A stretch of DNA of 64,000 bases from Sphingomonas jeddahensis (lineage in GTDB: Bacteria > Pseudomonadota > Alphaproteobacteria > Sphingomonadales > Sphingomonadaceae): the NCBI RefSeq assembly GCF_001981525.1, contig NZ_MPSB01000004.1, positions 62,001 to 126,000 of the forward strand, written 5' to 3'. Both the position numbers and the translations under genes were made by a program. Shown here piece after piece: positions 41,757-52,115 of the stretch. A model generated the notes under the pieces. The model had not been told where the DNA came from and searched no databases. It saw nothing but the letters and a program-made list of their open reading frames with translations. Position 1 is the first letter of the stretch. The number at the start of each line of letters is the position of its first letter.

Positions 41757-42278
41757 ATGCAGCGCCGCCACCCCGTCCCGCGTCTCTGGCTGATGACCGA
41801 CGAGCGGATGGGGGAAGCGTTGTGGCGCGCGGTGCGGCGGCTGCCGCAGGGCGGAGGCATTGTTTTCCGGCATCATGCGACGCCGTTGGCGGAGCGGCGG
41901 CGGCTGTTTGCGCGGTTGTTGCGGCTCGCGCGGGCGCGCGGACTGGTGCTGGTGCGCGCAGGTACGGTGCCGCTGTATGGCGAGATGGGGGTGCACAAGG
42001 CCGAGGGCCGGCACGTGCCGGCATTGGTGACCTGGCCGGTGCATGATGGGCTGGAAGCGCGCCGGGCGCGGCGGGCAGGGGCGCATGTGGCGTTCGTGTC
42101 GCCGGTGTTCGCGACAAGGTCGCATCCGGGTTCGAAGGTACTTGGGGTCAGCCGAGCGCAAGCGTTGGCGCGTGTGTTGCCGATGAAGCGAATTGCGCTG
42201 GGCGGGATGGATGCACAACGATTTCGTCGTTTGCAGGATTTCGACGGGTGGGCCGCGATCGACGCTTGGTTGCGCTGA
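41757..42278 (+). CDS. thiamine phosphate synthase-like protein
   Basis: The 173-residue protein starts MQRRHPVPRLWLMTDERMGE, the LWLMTD opening seen in TenI/ThiE-like proteins of sphingomonads. It ends with VAFVSPVFATRSHPGSKVLG and IALGGMDAQRF. The fold is a shortened TIM barrel. It lacks some ThiE pyrophosphate-binding residues, so it may be a TenI-like aminotransferase-type paralogue rather than the true ThiE. Role in thiamine metabolism is inferred from family only. Confidence 0.7.
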   Translation: MQRRHPVPRLWLMTDERMGEALWRAVRRLPQGGGIVFRHHATPLAERRRLFARLLRLARARGLVLVRAGTVPLYGEMGVHKAEGRHVPALVTWPVHDGLEARRARRAGAHVAFVSPVFATRSHPGSKVLGVSRAQALARVLPMKRIALGGMDAQRFRRLQDFDGWAAIDAWLR

Positions 42279-42365
42279 TCGGAAGTTTCCGCTCACGCCG
42301 CCATCCGAGCTTCGTGGCTCCGCATGTGCTGGCGCTAGACGGGCAAGCGACACTGTCCGCGGACG

Positions 42366-42394
42366 TTGGATCCCGGATCAGGTCCGGGATGACA
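42366..42394. repeat. half-copy of the palindromic repeat
   Basis: TTGGATCCCGGATCAGGTCC followed by GGGATGAC is a single arm unit of the CCCGGA repeat. No matching second arm is obvious in this gap. It lies between convergent genes. Confidence 0.5.
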
Positions 42395-42447
42395 TGGGTG
42401 GGTTGGACAGCGGTCGTGCGAAAGCAGCGACGGGGCGGACGCGTGCG

Positions 42448-43167
42448 TTAGAAGCGGAACGCCGTGCCGACGTACACCGCCTGGCTGTCACGGCGGTCAT
42501 CCGTGAAGCGCGCAAGCCGCTCACGTTCCGATTTGTAGCGCAAGCCGGCGGTAAGATCGATGTTGCGCGTCAGCGAGTAGGAGCCGCCAACATCGAGCGA
42601 ATAGCTTTCCGCGCCATCGACCAGCTTGGGCGTGGTGCCCGGCAGCGGGCGATCGCTGCCTGCCTTCACGCGGCCAGTGAAACGGGGCAGCGAATAGCTG
42701 ACCGCCACGTCGGCGGCTTCGCGGCTGCCCGGCTGGCCGGCGAGATCGACCTTGGCGATATCCCCCGACACGGCAAAGCGCTTCCAGCCCACCGATACGC
42801 CGAGGTTATACGCCACCGGCACCAACCCAACCGTCGGCGCAGCCGCTGCGGCGGCGGCGGTGCGATCCGTATCGGCAATCCGCGTGGAGCGTGCGCGCAC
42901 CGCAACGGTAACCGGACGATTGCCCTGGCGATTCTCGGACGGGGTGAAACGGAACTCGCCATTGCCCAGTCCGCTGCGCGCGAACGCTGCAGCCAGTCGT
43001 GGATCGGCCGACGACGGTGTAAAGCCACCAAGATTGCGAGCTGCACCGCCTGGCCGCTTAGGTGCCACGCGATCGATCTCGGACGCGCCGATCGCTGGTG
43101 CCACGGCAAGCGCCATCGCGGCAAATGCCACGACCGACCCACCGATAAGCGCACGAGCAGCGAACAC
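42448..43167 (-). CDS. exported beta-barrel-like outer-membrane protein, unknown
   Basis: The 239-residue protein (GTG 43167, GGAGG 5 nt upstream) has a Sec signal (FAARALIGGSVVAFAAMALA). The mature part alternates hydrophobic and polar residues as in an outer-membrane barrel, for example VAVSYSLPRFTGRVKAGS and YSLDVGGSYSLTRNIDLTAG, and ends with FRF, the C-terminal Phe used by the BAM machinery. An Ala-rich stretch lies near residue 105. I do not recognise a family. A longer frame from TTG 43179 would have the Shine-Dalgarno inside it. Confidence 0.65.
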   Translation of the reverse strand: MFAARALIGGSVVAFAAMALAVAPAIGASEIDRVAPKRPGGAARNLGGFTPSSADPRLAAAFARSGLGNGEFRFTPSENRQGNRPVTVAVRARSTRIADTDRTAAAAAAAPTVGLVPVAYNLGVSVGWKRFAVSGDIAKVDLAGQPGSREAADVAVSYSLPRFTGRVKAGSDRPLPGTTPKLVDGAESYSLDVGGSYSLTRNIDLTAGLRYKSERERLARFTDDRRDSQAVYVGTAFRF

Positions 43168-43367
43168 GATTCCCTCCAACCCCTGGAGAACGCGCCTAAC
43201 ACGATTCGTTGGCCCGTCGCCATGGTGGTTTGTTGCTTTTGAGCGAAGTGTTGCATGCTTTCCACAATCGCCGGCCCAAATTCGGGCGGCAGCTGGCGCA
43301 TGCCATGAACTTGCGAGGGCAGGGCACCCTCTGTACAGGTCGCTGCCGAGAGTTTTCCATCAGGACG

Positions 43368-43811
43368 ATGCCGATGTTCCGCCCGTTGCGTTCCGCGCTG
43401 GTCGTTAGTGCTGCCCTTGCCGTTGCGGCTTGCGGTGGTGGCCAGAAGCGACCGGAGGCCGATCTGGCCGCCAGCCGTGTCACCACCATCGGGGTGAACA
43501 GCTATTTGTGGCGGGCGTCGCTCGACACGCTGAGCTTCATGCCGCTGCTTCAGACGGATTCCAACGGCGGCGTCATCGTCACCGACTGGTACGTCAATCC
43601 GCAGACGCCGACCGAGCGGATGAAGGTGACCGTGACGATCCTCGACCAGGATCTGCGCGCCGACGCTGTGCGTGTCGCGGCGCTGCGTGAAGTGAACCGT
43701 GGCGGGCAGTGGGTGTCCTCGCCGGTTGCCGCCGCCACGACGCAGAAGCTGGAAGACGTGATCCTGACCCGCGCGCGTGACCTGCGCCGCGCCTCCTCGG
43801 CCGTTAACTAA
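43368..43811 (+). CDS. DUF3576 lipoprotein
   Basis: The 147-residue protein starts MPMFRPLRSALVVSAALAVA with lipobox AVAAC. The mature part has GVNSYLWRASLDTLSFMPLL and GGVIVTDWYVNP, the pattern of DUF3576. The family is alphaproteobacterial and uncharacterised; it sits with leuS, lptE and holA in many genomes. Nine bases separate its stop from leuS. Given lptE in the same operon, a link to outer-membrane assembly is a guess. The 200 bp upstream hold no other recognisable element. Confidence 0.85.
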   Translation: MPMFRPLRSALVVSAALAVAACGGGQKRPEADLAASRVTTIGVNSYLWRASLDTLSFMPLLQTDSNGGVIVTDWYVNPQTPTERMKVTVTILDQDLRADAVRVAALREVNRGGQWVSSPVAAATTQKLEDVILTRARDLRRASSAVN

Positions 43812-43820
43812 GGTTCACGC

Positions 43821-46331
43821 ATGAGCCAGCGTTTCAACGCACTCGCCGCCGACGCCCGCTGGCAGCGGGTGTGGGACGAGCGCGCGACCTTTGCCGCGGA
43901 CGACACGTCGCCCAAGCCCAAGAGCTATGTGCTCGAGATGTTCCCCTATCCTTCGGGGCGCATTCACATGGGGCATGTGCGCAATTACACGATGGGCGAC
44001 GTGCTGGCGCGCTTCCGCCGGATGAACGGCATGGAAGTGCTCCACCCGATGGGGTGGGACGCGTTTGGCATGCCGGCCGAGAATGCGGCGATGGAAAAGG
44101 GCGTCCATCCAGGCGGCTGGACGCGCGACAATATCGCCACGATGAAGGCGCAGCTGAAGCGGCTGGGCTTTGCGCTCGACTGGACGCGCGAGTTCGCGAC
44201 CTGCGACCCGGAATATTACGGGCATGAGCAGGCGCTGTTCCTGAAGTTCCTGGAGGCTGGCCTTGTCTATCGCCGCGAGAGCGCGGTGAACTGGGATCCG
44301 GTCGACATGACCGTGCTCGCCAACGAGCAGGTGATCGACGGGCGCGGCTGGCGCTCGGGCGCGCTGGTCGAGAAGCGCAAGCTGAACCAGTGGTTCCTCA
44401 AGATCACGGCGTTTGCGGACGATCTGCTGTCGGGTCTGGGTGATCTCAAGGACTGGCCCGACAAGGTCCGGCTGATGCAGGAGAACTGGATCGGCAAGAG
44501 CCAGGGCCTGACGTTCCGCTTCGCGCTGACCGACGGCGCGGGGACGGGCGAGGGCGTGGTCGAGGTCTATACGACGCGGCCGGACACGATCTTCGGCGCG
44601 AGCTTCGTGGCGGTGGCGGCGGATCACCCGCTGGCTCAGTCGGTGGCGGCCGGCAATCCGGCGGCGCAGACGTTCATCGAGGAATGCCGCCGCGGCGGTA
44701 CCACCGCAGCCGAGCTGGAGACGCAGGAGAAGCAGGGCTTCGACACGGGCTACAAGGCGGCGCATCCGTTCGATCCGTCGCTGCAACTGCCGGTGTATAT
44801 CGCGAATTTCGTGCTGATGGACTATGGCGTCGGCGCGGTGTTCGGCGTGCCGGCGCACGACCAGCGCGATTTTGAGTTCGCGACCAAGTACAAGCTGCCG
44901 ATCCGGCGCGTCGTGTCGGAGGGCGCCAAGGATGCGCCCGACTTCGACGAGGCGGAGGCCTATACCGGGCCTGGCACGCTGGTGAACTCGCACTTCCTCG
45001 ACAGCATGGACATTGAGGAGGCCAAGCGCGAAGTCATCACCCGCGCGGAGGCCGGCGGCTGGGGTGAGGGGACAACGGTGTTCCGCCTGCGCGACTGGGG
45101 GATCAGTCGCCAGCGTTACTGGGGCACGCCAATCCCGATCATCCATTGCGCTGACTGTGGTGCGGTGCCAGTGCCGGCGGACCAGTTGCCGGTGAAGCTG
45201 CCCGACGATGTGAGCTTCGCGGTGCCCGGCAACCCGCTCGATCGCCATCCGACGTGGAAGCATGTTGCGTGCCCGTCGTGCGGCGGCGAAGCGGTCCGCG
45301 AGACCGACACGCTCGATACCTTTGCGGATTCCTCCTGGTATTTCATTCGTTTTGCCAGCCAGCCCGATGACAAGCCGTTCGATCGTGCGGTGGCCGAGCA
45401 GTGGCTGCCAGTCGGCCAGTATATCGGGGGGGTGGAGCATGCGATCCTGCACCTGCTCTACGCGCGCTTCTGGACGCGCGCATTGCAGCATGTCGGCATG
45501 ATCGACGTGGCCGAGCCGTTCGCCGGGCTGTTCACCCAGGGCATGGTGACTCACGAGACGTACAAGTCCTCGGACGGGCGCTGGTTGTCGCCAGCGGATA
45601 TCGACAGCGGGATCGAGACCGCGACGGGGCAGCCGGTGACGGTGGGCCGCGTCGAGAAGATGTCCAAGTCCAAGAAGAACACCGTCGATCCCGAGCCGAT
45701 CGTGGATCAATATGGTGCGGACGCGGTGCGCTGGTTCATGCTGTCGGATTCGCCTCCGGAGCGCGATCTGGAGTGGAGCGAGAACGGGATCGAGGGTGCA
45801 TGGCGCTTCATCCAGCGGCTGTGGCGCCTGTTGGCCGACGAGGGCGCCGGGCAGGGCGAGGATATCGCGCTCCGCAAGGCCGCGCATCGCGCCACCAAGG
45901 GCGTTGCCGAGGCGATCGAGGGCTTGCAGTTCAACAAGGCCGTCGCGCTGATCTACACGCTCGCCAATGCGATCGAGAAGGCGGCGCCGTCGCAGGATCG
46001 CACCGCGGCGCTCGGTACGCTGCTGCGCATCACCGCCCCCATGGTGCCGCATCTCGCCGAGGAAGTCTGGGCCGCGCAGGGCAATGACGGGCTGATCGCC
46101 GATGTTGCCTGGCCGAGCGTCGACCCTGCCTTGCTGGTGGATGATGAAGTGACCGTGGCGCTTCAGGTCAACGGCAAGCTGCGCGACACGATCGTGCTGC
46201 CGAAAGGATTGGCGCGTGAGGAAGCCGAGGCGCGTGCGCTGGCATCGGAAAAGATCGTCCGCGCAATGGAGGGCAAAGCGCCGCGCAAGGTGATCGTGGT
46301 GCCCGACCGCCTAGTGAACATCGTCGCATGA
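43821..46331 (+). CDS. leuS: leucyl-tRNA synthetase
   Basis: The 836-residue class Ia synthetase has the HIGH-type motif [19 protein letters not shown] near residue 40 and KMSKSKKN near residue 613. The editing domain (CP1) has [16 protein letters not shown] with its conserved Thr-rich loop. An anticodon-binding domain and the C-terminal domain ending [14 protein letters not shown] complete it. It charges tRNA-Leu. The gene is followed by lptE with a 4-bp overlap. Length is usual for bacterial LeuRS. Confidence 0.97.
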   Translation: MSQRFNALAADARWQRVWDERATFAADDTSPKPKSYVLEMFPYPSGRIHMGHVRNYTMGDVLARFRRMNGMEVLHPMGWDAFGMPAENAAMEKGVHPGGWTRDNIATMKAQLKRLGFALDWTREFATCDPEYYGHEQALFLKFLEAGLVYRRESAVNWDPVDMTVLANEQVIDGRGWRSGALVEKRKLNQWFLKITAFADDLLSGLGDLKDWPDKVRLMQENWIGKSQGLTFRFALTDGAGTGEGVVEVYTTRPDTIFGASFVAVAADHPLAQSVAAGNPAAQTFIEECRRGGTTAAELETQEKQGFDTGYKAAHPFDPSLQLPVYIANFVLMDYGVGAVFGVPAHDQRDFEFATKYKLPIRRVVSEGAKDAPDFDEAEAYTGPGTLVNSHFLDSMDIEEAKREVITRAEAGGWGEGTTVFRLRDWGISRQRYWGTPIPIIHCADCGAVPVPADQLPVKLPDDVSFAVPGNPLDRHPTWKHVACPSCGGEAVRETDTLDTFADSSWYFIRFASQPDDKPFDRAVAEQWLPVGQYIGGVEHAILHLLYARFWTRALQHVGMIDVAEPFAGLFTQGMVTHETYKSSDGRWLSPADIDSGIETATGQPVTVGRVEKMSKSKKNTVDPEPIVDQYGADAVRWFMLSDSPPERDLEWSENGIEGAWRFIQRLWRLLADEGAGQGEDIALRKAAHRATKGVAEAIEGLQFNKAVALIYTLANAIEKAAPSQDRTAALGTLLRITAPMVPHLAEEVWAAQGNDGLIADVAWPSVDPALLVDDEVTVALQVNGKLRDTIVLPKGLAREEAEARALASEKIVRAMEGKAPRKVIVVPDRLVNIVA

Positions 46332-46840
46332 AGCGGCTGCTGCCCTTGCTGATCGTGCCGCTGCTCGCCCCGGTGCTGGGCGGCTGCGGGCTGAAACCGC
46401 TCTATGCCGGCGGCGGCTCGGGCGAGGTCGCGACGGCGCTGGGCCAGATCGAGGTGGCGCCGATCGAGGGGCGGGCCGGTTGGTTGGTCGCCAACGCGCT
46501 TCGCGATCGGCTGGGGGCCGTGCCCGCCGGTGGGGCGGCTCGCTATCGCCTTCAGATCAAGCTGGATGACGAGATCACCGGTCTTGCGATCCGCCGCGAC
46601 GATTCGGTCGCGCGTGAACGGCGCACGCTGCGGGCGCGATATCAGCTCGTCGAGCTCGACAAGGGCGGGGTAGTGCTGGACGCGACCGCCGGCTCCGACG
46701 CAGGAATCGACGTGGTCGGTTCGGACTATGCCACGATCGCCGCGGAGGCGACCGCGCTGGAGCGGCTTTCTCAGACGGTTGCGGACCAGATCCTGATGCG
46801 TATCGCGGTGTACTCGAGGCGCGCGCCCGAAGCGCCATGA
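46328..46840 (+). CDS. lptE: LPS assembly lipoprotein LptE
   Basis: The 170-residue lipoprotein has a signal peptide and lipobox LGGC followed by [10 protein letters not shown], which is the typical LptE opening. A beta-sandwich with [17 protein letters not shown] and REROTLRA-like repeat pattern ([14 protein letters not shown]) follows. It plugs LptD and helps insert lipopolysaccharide or glycolipid in the outer membrane. Sphingomonads often replace LPS with glycosphingolipids yet still keep Lpt genes. The start overlaps leuS and the stop overlaps holA. Confidence 0.87.
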   Translation: MKRLLPLLIVPLLAPVLGGCGLKPLYAGGGSGEVATALGQIEVAPIEGRAGWLVANALRDRLGAVPAGGAARYRLQIKLDDEITGLAIRRDDSVARERRTLRARYQLVELDKGGVVLDATAGSDAGIDVVGSDYATIAAEATALERLSQTVADQILMRIAVYSRRAPEAP

Positions 46841-47853
46841 AGGCGACCGAGGCGCGGCTGAAGGCGGCGCTGGACAAGCCGCCGGCCGATATCCGGCTCT
46901 ACCTGCTGTTCGGGCCGGACGAGGCGGGGGCGCTGGCGCTTGCCGATCGCCTGCCGCGCGCGCTCGGCCCGGAGGCCGAGCGGGTCGATCTCGATGGAGC
47001 GACGCTGCGCGGCGATCCGGCACGGTTGGCGGATGAGGCGGCATCGATGTCGCTATTCGGTACGGCACGGCACATCCGGGTGGCGCCCGCCGGCGATGAG
47101 AGCCTGGCGGCGGTCACCGCGCTGTTAGAGGCGGAGCGCGTCGGCAACCCGGTGGTGATGATCGCGCCGGGGCTGAAGGCGACGTCCAAGGTGGCGAAGC
47201 TGGCCCTCGACTCGCCGCTCGCGCTTGCGCTGGCCTGCTACGTACCTGGAGCTGACCAGCTGGAGGGGATTGCCGGTGAGATGGCGCGCGAGCAGGGGCT
47301 GCGGCTCGGCGCCGGCGTGGCGCGACGCCTGGCGCAGGCCGGCGGCGGCGACAGGGCCGTGATGGCACGCGAGATCGAAAAGCTTGCGCTGTACCTCGAC
47401 GCAGCCCCTGAGCGGCCAACGGAATGCGATCAGGCGGCGCTGGACGCGGTCGGTGCCGATCTGGGCGAGGCGGAGACCGGGGACGTTATCGAGGCGCTGG
47501 TGGCGGCCCAGCCGGCATCACTGGGCGAAGCCTTGCGCCGCCTGGACGAGGCGGGTGTATCGCCGATCCCGTGGCTGCGCGCATTGGCGCGACGGCTGGC
47601 AAATTTGGCCGAGATGAAGGGCGAGGTAATCGCCGGTAACGATGTGGGCAGCGTGATGAAGCGGCATCGGGTGTTTTTCAAGGAAGAGGCGGCAACCGGG
47701 GCAGCGCTGCGGCGCTGGTCGCCCCAAGCGCTGGCGCGCGCGCTGGCGATCGTGCGCGAGGCCGAGCGCGCGGTGATCGCAGGCGGCGGATCCGCCGGTG
47801 ACGTGCTAGCGGGCCAGGCAATGCTGGAGTTGGCAGTGAAGGTGCGGGGATAG
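46837..47853 (+). CDS. holA: DNA polymerase III delta subunit
   Basis: The 338-residue protein has the clamp-loader delta layout: LYLLFGPDEAGALALADRL at the start, MSLFGTARHIRVAPAGDE and the central RLAQAGGGDRAVMAREIEKL, which is the most conserved HolA motif. It opens the beta clamp as part of the clamp loader. It is the last gene of the DUF3576-leuS-lptE-holA operon and converges with parB. Confidence 0.92.
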   Translation: MKATEARLKAALDKPPADIRLYLLFGPDEAGALALADRLPRALGPEAERVDLDGATLRGDPARLADEAASMSLFGTARHIRVAPAGDESLAAVTALLEAERVGNPVVMIAPGLKATSKVAKLALDSPLALALACYVPGADQLEGIAGEMAREQGLRLGAGVARRLAQAGGGDRAVMAREIEKLALYLDAAPERPTECDQAALDAVGADLGEAETGDVIEALVAAQPASLGEALRRLDEAGVSPIPWLRALARRLANLAEMKGEVIAGNDVGSVMKRHRVFFKEEAATGAALRRWSPQALARALAIVREAERAVIAGGGSAGDVLAGQAMLELAVKVRG

Positions 47854-47927
47854 CTGGCCTGTGCTGAGCGGCGCGGGACGGGGGCGTTCCTGGTCGCGGA
47901 ACTTAGCAGCATCTTCGTGTATCGGCG

Positions 47928-48023
47928 TCGTCAAGCCGGGCTTGTCCCGGCATCCACCGCGCCGCATGCCTTAAGCCGTCGAGTCTGTGGAACAGTGGAC
48001 CCCGGCACAGGACCGGGGTGACG
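47928..48023. repeat. bracketed palindromic repeat (GCCGGG type)
   Basis: CGTCAAGCCGGGCTTGTCCC at the left is paired with CCCGGCACAGGACCGGGGTG at the right. It occupies the gap between convergent holA and parB. A bidirectional terminator role is plausible. Confidence 0.7.
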
Positions 48024-48089
48024 TAGAGCGTGATGGCCGCTTCGCGTTATTCGTAAGGATGGGAAGGGGCTGAAATGCCGCGCCCCCGC

Positions 48090-48995
48090 TCAGATCGGCT
48101 CCCCGCTCAGCCGCTGGCAGATCATGTCGAGCTGATCGAGGGTCGAATAGTCGATCGTCACGGCGCCTCCGGCAGCGCCGAAGGTGATGCGAACCTTCAC
48201 ACCGAGCAGGTCACCCAATTGCCGCTCCAGTGCCGCGACGTCGGCATCGCCGGCGCTGGTGACGGTGCCTTCCACCGGCTCGCGCCGCGGCTTGCGTGCC
48301 GATGCCGGCTTGGCGTTTTGCGCCAGCTTCTCGGTCTGGCGCACCGACAAGCCCTTGCTTACCACCTGCTCCGCCAGCGCCTCTGCGTCGGGTGCACCGA
48401 TGATCGCGCGGGCGTGGCCCATGCTTAGTGTGCCATCCACCACCCGCGCCTGCACTGGCTTGGGCAGATCGAGCAGGCGCAGCAGGTTGGCGACATGGCT
48501 GCGCGACTTGTGAACCGTTTTGGCGAGCACTTCCTGTGTGTGGCCGAACTCGTCGAGCAGGCGGCTATACGCCTCAGCCTCCTCGATTGCATTCAGATCC
48601 TGGCGCTGAATGTTCTCGACGAGCGCGATCTGTAGCGTCTCGGTATCGGTGTAGTCGCGAACGACCACCGGCACTTCATGCAGTCGGGCGCGCTGCGCGG
48701 CGCGCCAGCGGCGCTCCCCAGCGACAATCTGGTAATTGTGCCCGTGCGGACGAACGACGATCGGCTGGATGATCCCGCGTTCGGCGATCGAGGCCGCGAG
48801 CTCGTTCAGCGCATCCTCGTCGAAGTGCCGGCGCGGCTGTTCGGGATGTGGTGCGATCGCGCTGACCGGGATCAGGCGGACGCCAGGGGGTGGGCCACTG
48901 GTGTTATCTGCCGGCGAGTCATCGCGCGCGATGTCACCGAGCAGGGCACCAAGGCCGCGGCCAAGCCCGCCGCGTGGGCGCTTGATGTCACTCAT
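48090..48995 (-). CDS. parB: chromosome partitioning protein ParB (CTPase)
   Basis: The 301-residue protein starts MSDIKRPRGGLGRGLGALLG and has the N-terminal CTP-binding domain (IIQPIVVRPHGHNYQIVAGE then RRWRAAQRA, with ALVENIQRQDLN). A central helix-turn-helix follows (EVLAKTVHKSRSHVANLLRL) and a C-terminal dimerisation domain. It loads at parS and slides along DNA to segregate the origin. parS-like palindromes lie upstream in the same operon (49835 and 52099). It overlaps parA by ATGA. Confidence 0.96.
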   Translation of the reverse strand: MSDIKRPRGGLGRGLGALLGDIARDDSPADNTSGPPPGVRLIPVSAIAPHPEQPRRHFDEDALNELAASIAERGIIQPIVVRPHGHNYQIVAGERRWRAAQRARLHEVPVVVRDYTDTETLQIALVENIQRQDLNAIEEAEAYSRLLDEFGHTQEVLAKTVHKSRSHVANLLRLLDLPKPVQARVVDGTLSMGHARAIIGAPDAEALAEQVVSKGLSVRQTEKLAQNAKPASARKPRREPVEGTVTSAGDADVAALERQLGDLLGVKVRITFGAAGGAVTIDYSTLDQLDMICQRLSGEPI

Positions 48996-49777
48996 GCCGC
49001 TGCCTCGCCGCTGGCCCGGGGCAGGCGCGCGATGAGCTCGCGGGCGAGCGCGATATAAGCCTGCGAGCCGCTGCACCGGTGATCGTAGATCAGGGCCGGG
49101 AGGCCGTGGCTGGGCGCTTCGGACAGGCGGACGTTGCGCGGGATGACGGTGTCAAACACTACCTTGCCCAACACTGCACGCACGTCCGCCGAGACCTGCT
49201 CAGTCAATCGGTTGCGGCGATCGTACATGGTCAGCGCGACGCCAATGATCGAAAGCGATGGGTTGAACCGCGCACGGATGCGCTCCACTGTCGTGAGCAA
49301 TTGACTGAGCCCTTCCAAGGCGAAGAACTCGCATTGCAGCGGTACCATCAATGAATCGGCGGCGACCATGGCGTTGATGGTCAGCAACCCCAGCGAGGGC
49401 GGGCAATCGATTAGCGCGATGTCCCAGCGGGGCGGGGCAGCATCGAGCGCGCGGTGCAGCCGATGGGTTCGCTGCTCAAGCTCGACCAGCTCGATCTCGG
49501 CGCCCGACAGGTCCACCGTGCCGGGCAGAATGTCGAGGCGCGGTACACCCGTGGCTACCACACCGTCCTCAACCGGTGCTTGATCGATCAGGACATTATA
49601 GCTCGACGTGCTCCGCTGGGCCTGGGTGATGCCCAAGCCCGTTGAGGCATTACCCTGCGGATCGAGATCGATGAGCAGCACACGTTTGCCGGTCGCGGCC
49701 AGCGCCGTGCCCAGGTTGATGGCGGAGGTCGTCTTGCCGACGCCACCCTTTTGATTGGCTACCGCGATGCGGATCAT
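48992..49777 (-). CDS. parA: chromosome partitioning ATPase ParA
   Basis: The 261-residue MinD/ParA ATPase has the deviant Walker A KGGVGKTT at residues 10-17. LLIDLDPQGNASTGLGI and IALIDCPPSLGLLTINA follow. It makes the gradient that pulls ParB-bound origins. ATG 49777 overlaps the rsmG stop. The genes mnmE, mnmG, rsmG, parA and parB are coupled by 4-bp overlaps, so they are probably one transcript. Confidence 0.96.
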   Translation of the reverse strand: MIRIAVANQKGGVGKTTSAINLGTALAATGKRVLLIDLDPQGNASTGLGITQAQRSTSSYNVLIDQAPVEDGVVATGVPRLDILPGTVDLSGAEIELVELEQRTHRLHRALDAAPPRWDIALIDCPPSLGLLTINAMVAADSLMVPLQCEFFALEGLSQLLTTVERIRARFNPSLSIIGVALTMYDRRNRLTEQVSADVRAVLGKVVFDTVIPRNVRLSEAPSHGLPALIYDHRCSGSQAYIALARELIARLPRASGEAAA

Positions 49778-50394
49778 CGCCGTTCCTTCACGTTATGAGC
49801 GACGACGATGCCCGACGCAGGATCGGTGATGCTTCGTTCCACGTGGAACAATCCCGCAAAGCGGCGCCGCGCTTCGTTCATCTCCGTGGTGGCCGATTGT
49901 CCCTTCGGGAGCAAGTAGAGCGTGTTCATATCGGCAAGATGCGCCGTCGATTGCAACAAATCCGATAACGACGCGACGGCACGGGCAGAAATCACCGACG
50001 CCGTGGCTCCCGTGACTCGTTCGACCTTCGCCTGCTGAACGGTCACCCGCGCTGCTATACCCTCCTGCTCGGCCACCTGACGAAGCAAATCGGCACGCAG
50101 CCGGCGGGGCTCGACCAGGATGACGGGTCGCTCGATGACGAGAGCGACAACCATCCCGGGGAAACCCGCACCAGTGCCAACGTCCAGCCACGTGCCCGGC
50201 TGATCGTTGGCGAGCGGCAGGAGTTGTGCTGAGTCGAGAAAGTGGCGCTGCCATAGTGCGTTGAGCGTGGCGCGCGCTACGAGGTTCTGCTGCTCGCTCT
50301 TCCGCCGGATCAAATCGGCAAAGCGATCGAGCGCCGGCATTGCGCTGTCCCCGACGATTGCCCGAACCGCGTCGCGTGCTTGTTCCTCGTTCAT
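49774..50394 (-). CDS. rsmG: 16S rRNA (guanine527-N7)-methyltransferase
   Basis: The 206-residue SAM methyltransferase has the RsmG motif [18 protein letters not shown], preceded by [22 protein letters not shown], and [13 protein letters not shown]. It methylates G527 of 16S rRNA, the streptomycin-related site. The start [12 protein letters not shown] is chosen because it overlaps the mnmG stop. Near the C-terminus FHVERS is encoded by a parS-like palindrome. Confidence 0.94.
   Translation of the reverse strand: MNEEQARDAVRAIVGDSAMPALDRFADLIRRKSEQQNLVARATLNALWQRHFLDSAQLLPLANDQPGTWLDVGTGAGFPGMVVALVIERPVILVEPRRLRADLLRQVAEQEGIAARVTVQQAKVERVTGATASVISARAVASLSDLLQSTAHLADMNTLYLLPKGQSATTEMNEARRRFAGLFHVERSITDPASGIVVAHNVKERR
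49835..49850. other. parS-like site inside rsmG
   Basis: CGTTCCACGTGGAACA contains the perfect palindrome GTTCCACGTGGAAC. It differs at two of 16 positions from the consensus TGTTNCACGTGAAACA. It encodes part of FHVE in RsmG. It lies about 60 bp upstream of the parA start. Confidence 0.8.
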
Positions 50395-52115
50395 CGCCGC
50401 GCCTTGGCGTCGAGCCACAATGCTGTCAGCGCCGCAGGGGTGACACCGCGAACGCGTGAGGCCTCACCGAGGGTTTGTGGGCGGGCAGCACGAAGCCGTT
50501 CGCGCATTTCGTTGGATAAGCCGGCGATTCGATCGAGCTGGGTATCGCTGGCTATCGTCACGCGATCATCATGCTTCATTCGCGCGATCTCGGCTGCCTG
50601 TCGGGCGAGATAGGGGGCGTAGCGAACATCCTCCTCATGCTCGCGGCGAAGGTCCGCATCGATGGTTATGTCGCTATCGCCAGCACGCAGCCGCGCCCGT
50701 TGCGCCATGCGTGCACCGACATGGCCACGGCGATCGGCGGACAACAAGCCCAGGTTTTCGGCCGTCGCGGAGAGCCGCGCTTCTGCATTGTCGGCGCGCA
50801 GCGCGAGCCGGTATTCGGCGCGCGCGGTGAGCATGCGATATGGCTCGCTGATCCCTTGCAGGACAAGATCGTCGATCATTACGCCGATATAACTGGCGCT
50901 ACGGTCCGGGAGCAGGGGAGCCAGGTCAAGGGCCGCGGCGGCGGCGTTCGCGCCAGCCACAAGGCCCTGCGCCGCCGCTTCCTCATAGCCGGTCGTTCCG
51001 TTGATCTGCCCGGCGAGATAAAGGCCGGCGAGTTGCGGCAGCGCCAAGGTCGCGTTCAACGCCCGCGGATCGATGTGGTCATATTCCACGGCATAGCCGT
51101 GCATGGTGATGTGGACGCGCTCGAGCCCGGGGACGGTGCGGAGGAAAGCTTCCTGTACGTCGGCCGGCAATGAGGTCGAGATGCCATTGGGATAGACGAT
51201 CGGATCGTCGAGACCTTCCGGCTCAAGAAATATCTGGTGGCCGTCGCGATCACCGAACCGGCGAATTTTGTCCTCGATCGAGGGGCAGTAGCGTGGCCCT
51301 TGACCTTCGATCGCGCCGGTCTGCAAGGGCGAGCGATGGAGATTGTCGGCGATGATCGCGTGGGTCTGGGTTGTAGTCCGCGTGATCGCGCAGGCAAGCT
51401 GCGGGAGCAGCCGGGCGCGCGTCATCGGTGACATGGTCCAAGGATCAACATCGGTCGGTTGCGGTTCGAGCCGTGCCCAATCGATCGTGCGCCCGTCCAG
51501 TCGCGGCGGTGTGCCGGTCTTCAGTCGCCCCATCGGCAGCGCGAGATCACGAAGCTGACGGGCGAGGGGGAGGGCCGCGGCCTCGTCAACACGGCCACCG
51601 GCTTGCTGCTCTTCGCCGCGGAAGAGCCGGCCGCCCAAGAATGTGCCGGTTGCGAGGACCACAGCCGAGGCTTGCAGCTTGGCACCGGTTGCGAGTTCCA
51701 CGCCGTTGACCCGGTCTTCATCAAGCAGCAACGCTACGGCTTCGCCAGTAACAACAGCGATGTTCGGCTCACTTGCGATCATGCGCTGGATAGCTGCGGC
51801 ATAGAGGCGACGGTCGGCTTGCAGCCGCGGGCCTTGCACCGCCAGGCCCTTACTGCGGTTCAACATGCGATGGTGAATACCGGCAGCATCGGCAGCGCGG
51901 GCCATCAGGCCGTCATAAGCATCAACCTCACGAACCAAATGACCTTTGCCGAGACCGCCGATAGAGGGATTGCAGGACATGGCGCCGATGCGGCTGGGAT
52001 CATGGCTGACCAGCGCCACCTTGGCACCACGGCGAGCGGCCGCAGCCGCCGCCTCGGTGCCCGCGTGACCGCCACCGACCACGATAACGTCAAACCATTG
52101 TTCCACGTGAAACAT
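50391..52115 (-). CDS. mnmG: tRNA U34 carboxymethylaminomethyl-modifying enzyme MnmG
   Basis: The 574-residue FAD protein starts [20 protein letters not shown], with the dinucleotide motif GGGHAG. Further signatures are [19 protein letters not shown] and [13 protein letters not shown]. With MnmE it installs the 5-carboxymethylaminomethyl group on U34 of several tRNAs. The first codons FHVEQ are specified by the parS palindrome at 52099-52114. The mnmE stop overlaps the start (TGATG). GTG 52118 is an alternative start. Confidence 0.95.
   Translation of the reverse strand: MFHVEQWFDVIVVGGGHAGTEAAAAAARRGAKVALVSHDPSRIGAMSCNPSIGGLGKGHLVREVDAYDGLMARAADAAGIHHRMLNRSKGLAVQGPRLQADRRLYAAAIQRMIASEPNIAVVTGEAVALLLDEDRVNGVELATGAKLQASAVVLATGTFLGGRLFRGEEQQAGGRVDEAAALPLARQLRDLALPMGRLKTGTPPRLDGRTIDWARLEPQPTDVDPWTMSPMTRARLLPQLACAITRTTTQTHAIIADNLHRSPLQTGAIEGQGPRYCPSIEDKIRRFGDRDGHQIFLEPEGLDDPIVYPNGISTSLPADVQEAFLRTVPGLERVHITMHGYAVEYDHIDPRALNATLALPQLAGLYLAGQINGTTGYEEAAAQGLVAGANAAAAALDLAPLLPDRSASYIGVMIDDLVLQGISEPYRMLTARAEYRLALRADNAEARLSATAENLGLLSADRRGHVGARMAQRARLRAGDSDITIDADLRREHEEDVRYAPYLARQAAEIARMKHDDRVTIASDTQLDRIAGLSNEMRERLRAARPQTLGEASRVRGVTPAALTALWLDAKARR
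52099..52114. other. parS site at the start of mnmG
   Basis: TGTTCCACGTGAAACA matches the parS consensus TGTTNCACGTGAAACA at all defined positions. It spans the first six codons of mnmG, immediately after mnmE. It is about 3 kb upstream of parB, where ParB would nucleate. Confidence 0.9.

Noticed and set aside
43815..46052. A 745-codon open frame on the minus strand opposite leuS
   Set aside because: It is the antisense shadow of a high-GC gene. The product is a His/Arg/Ala-rich string without domains, and leuS on the other strand is certain.
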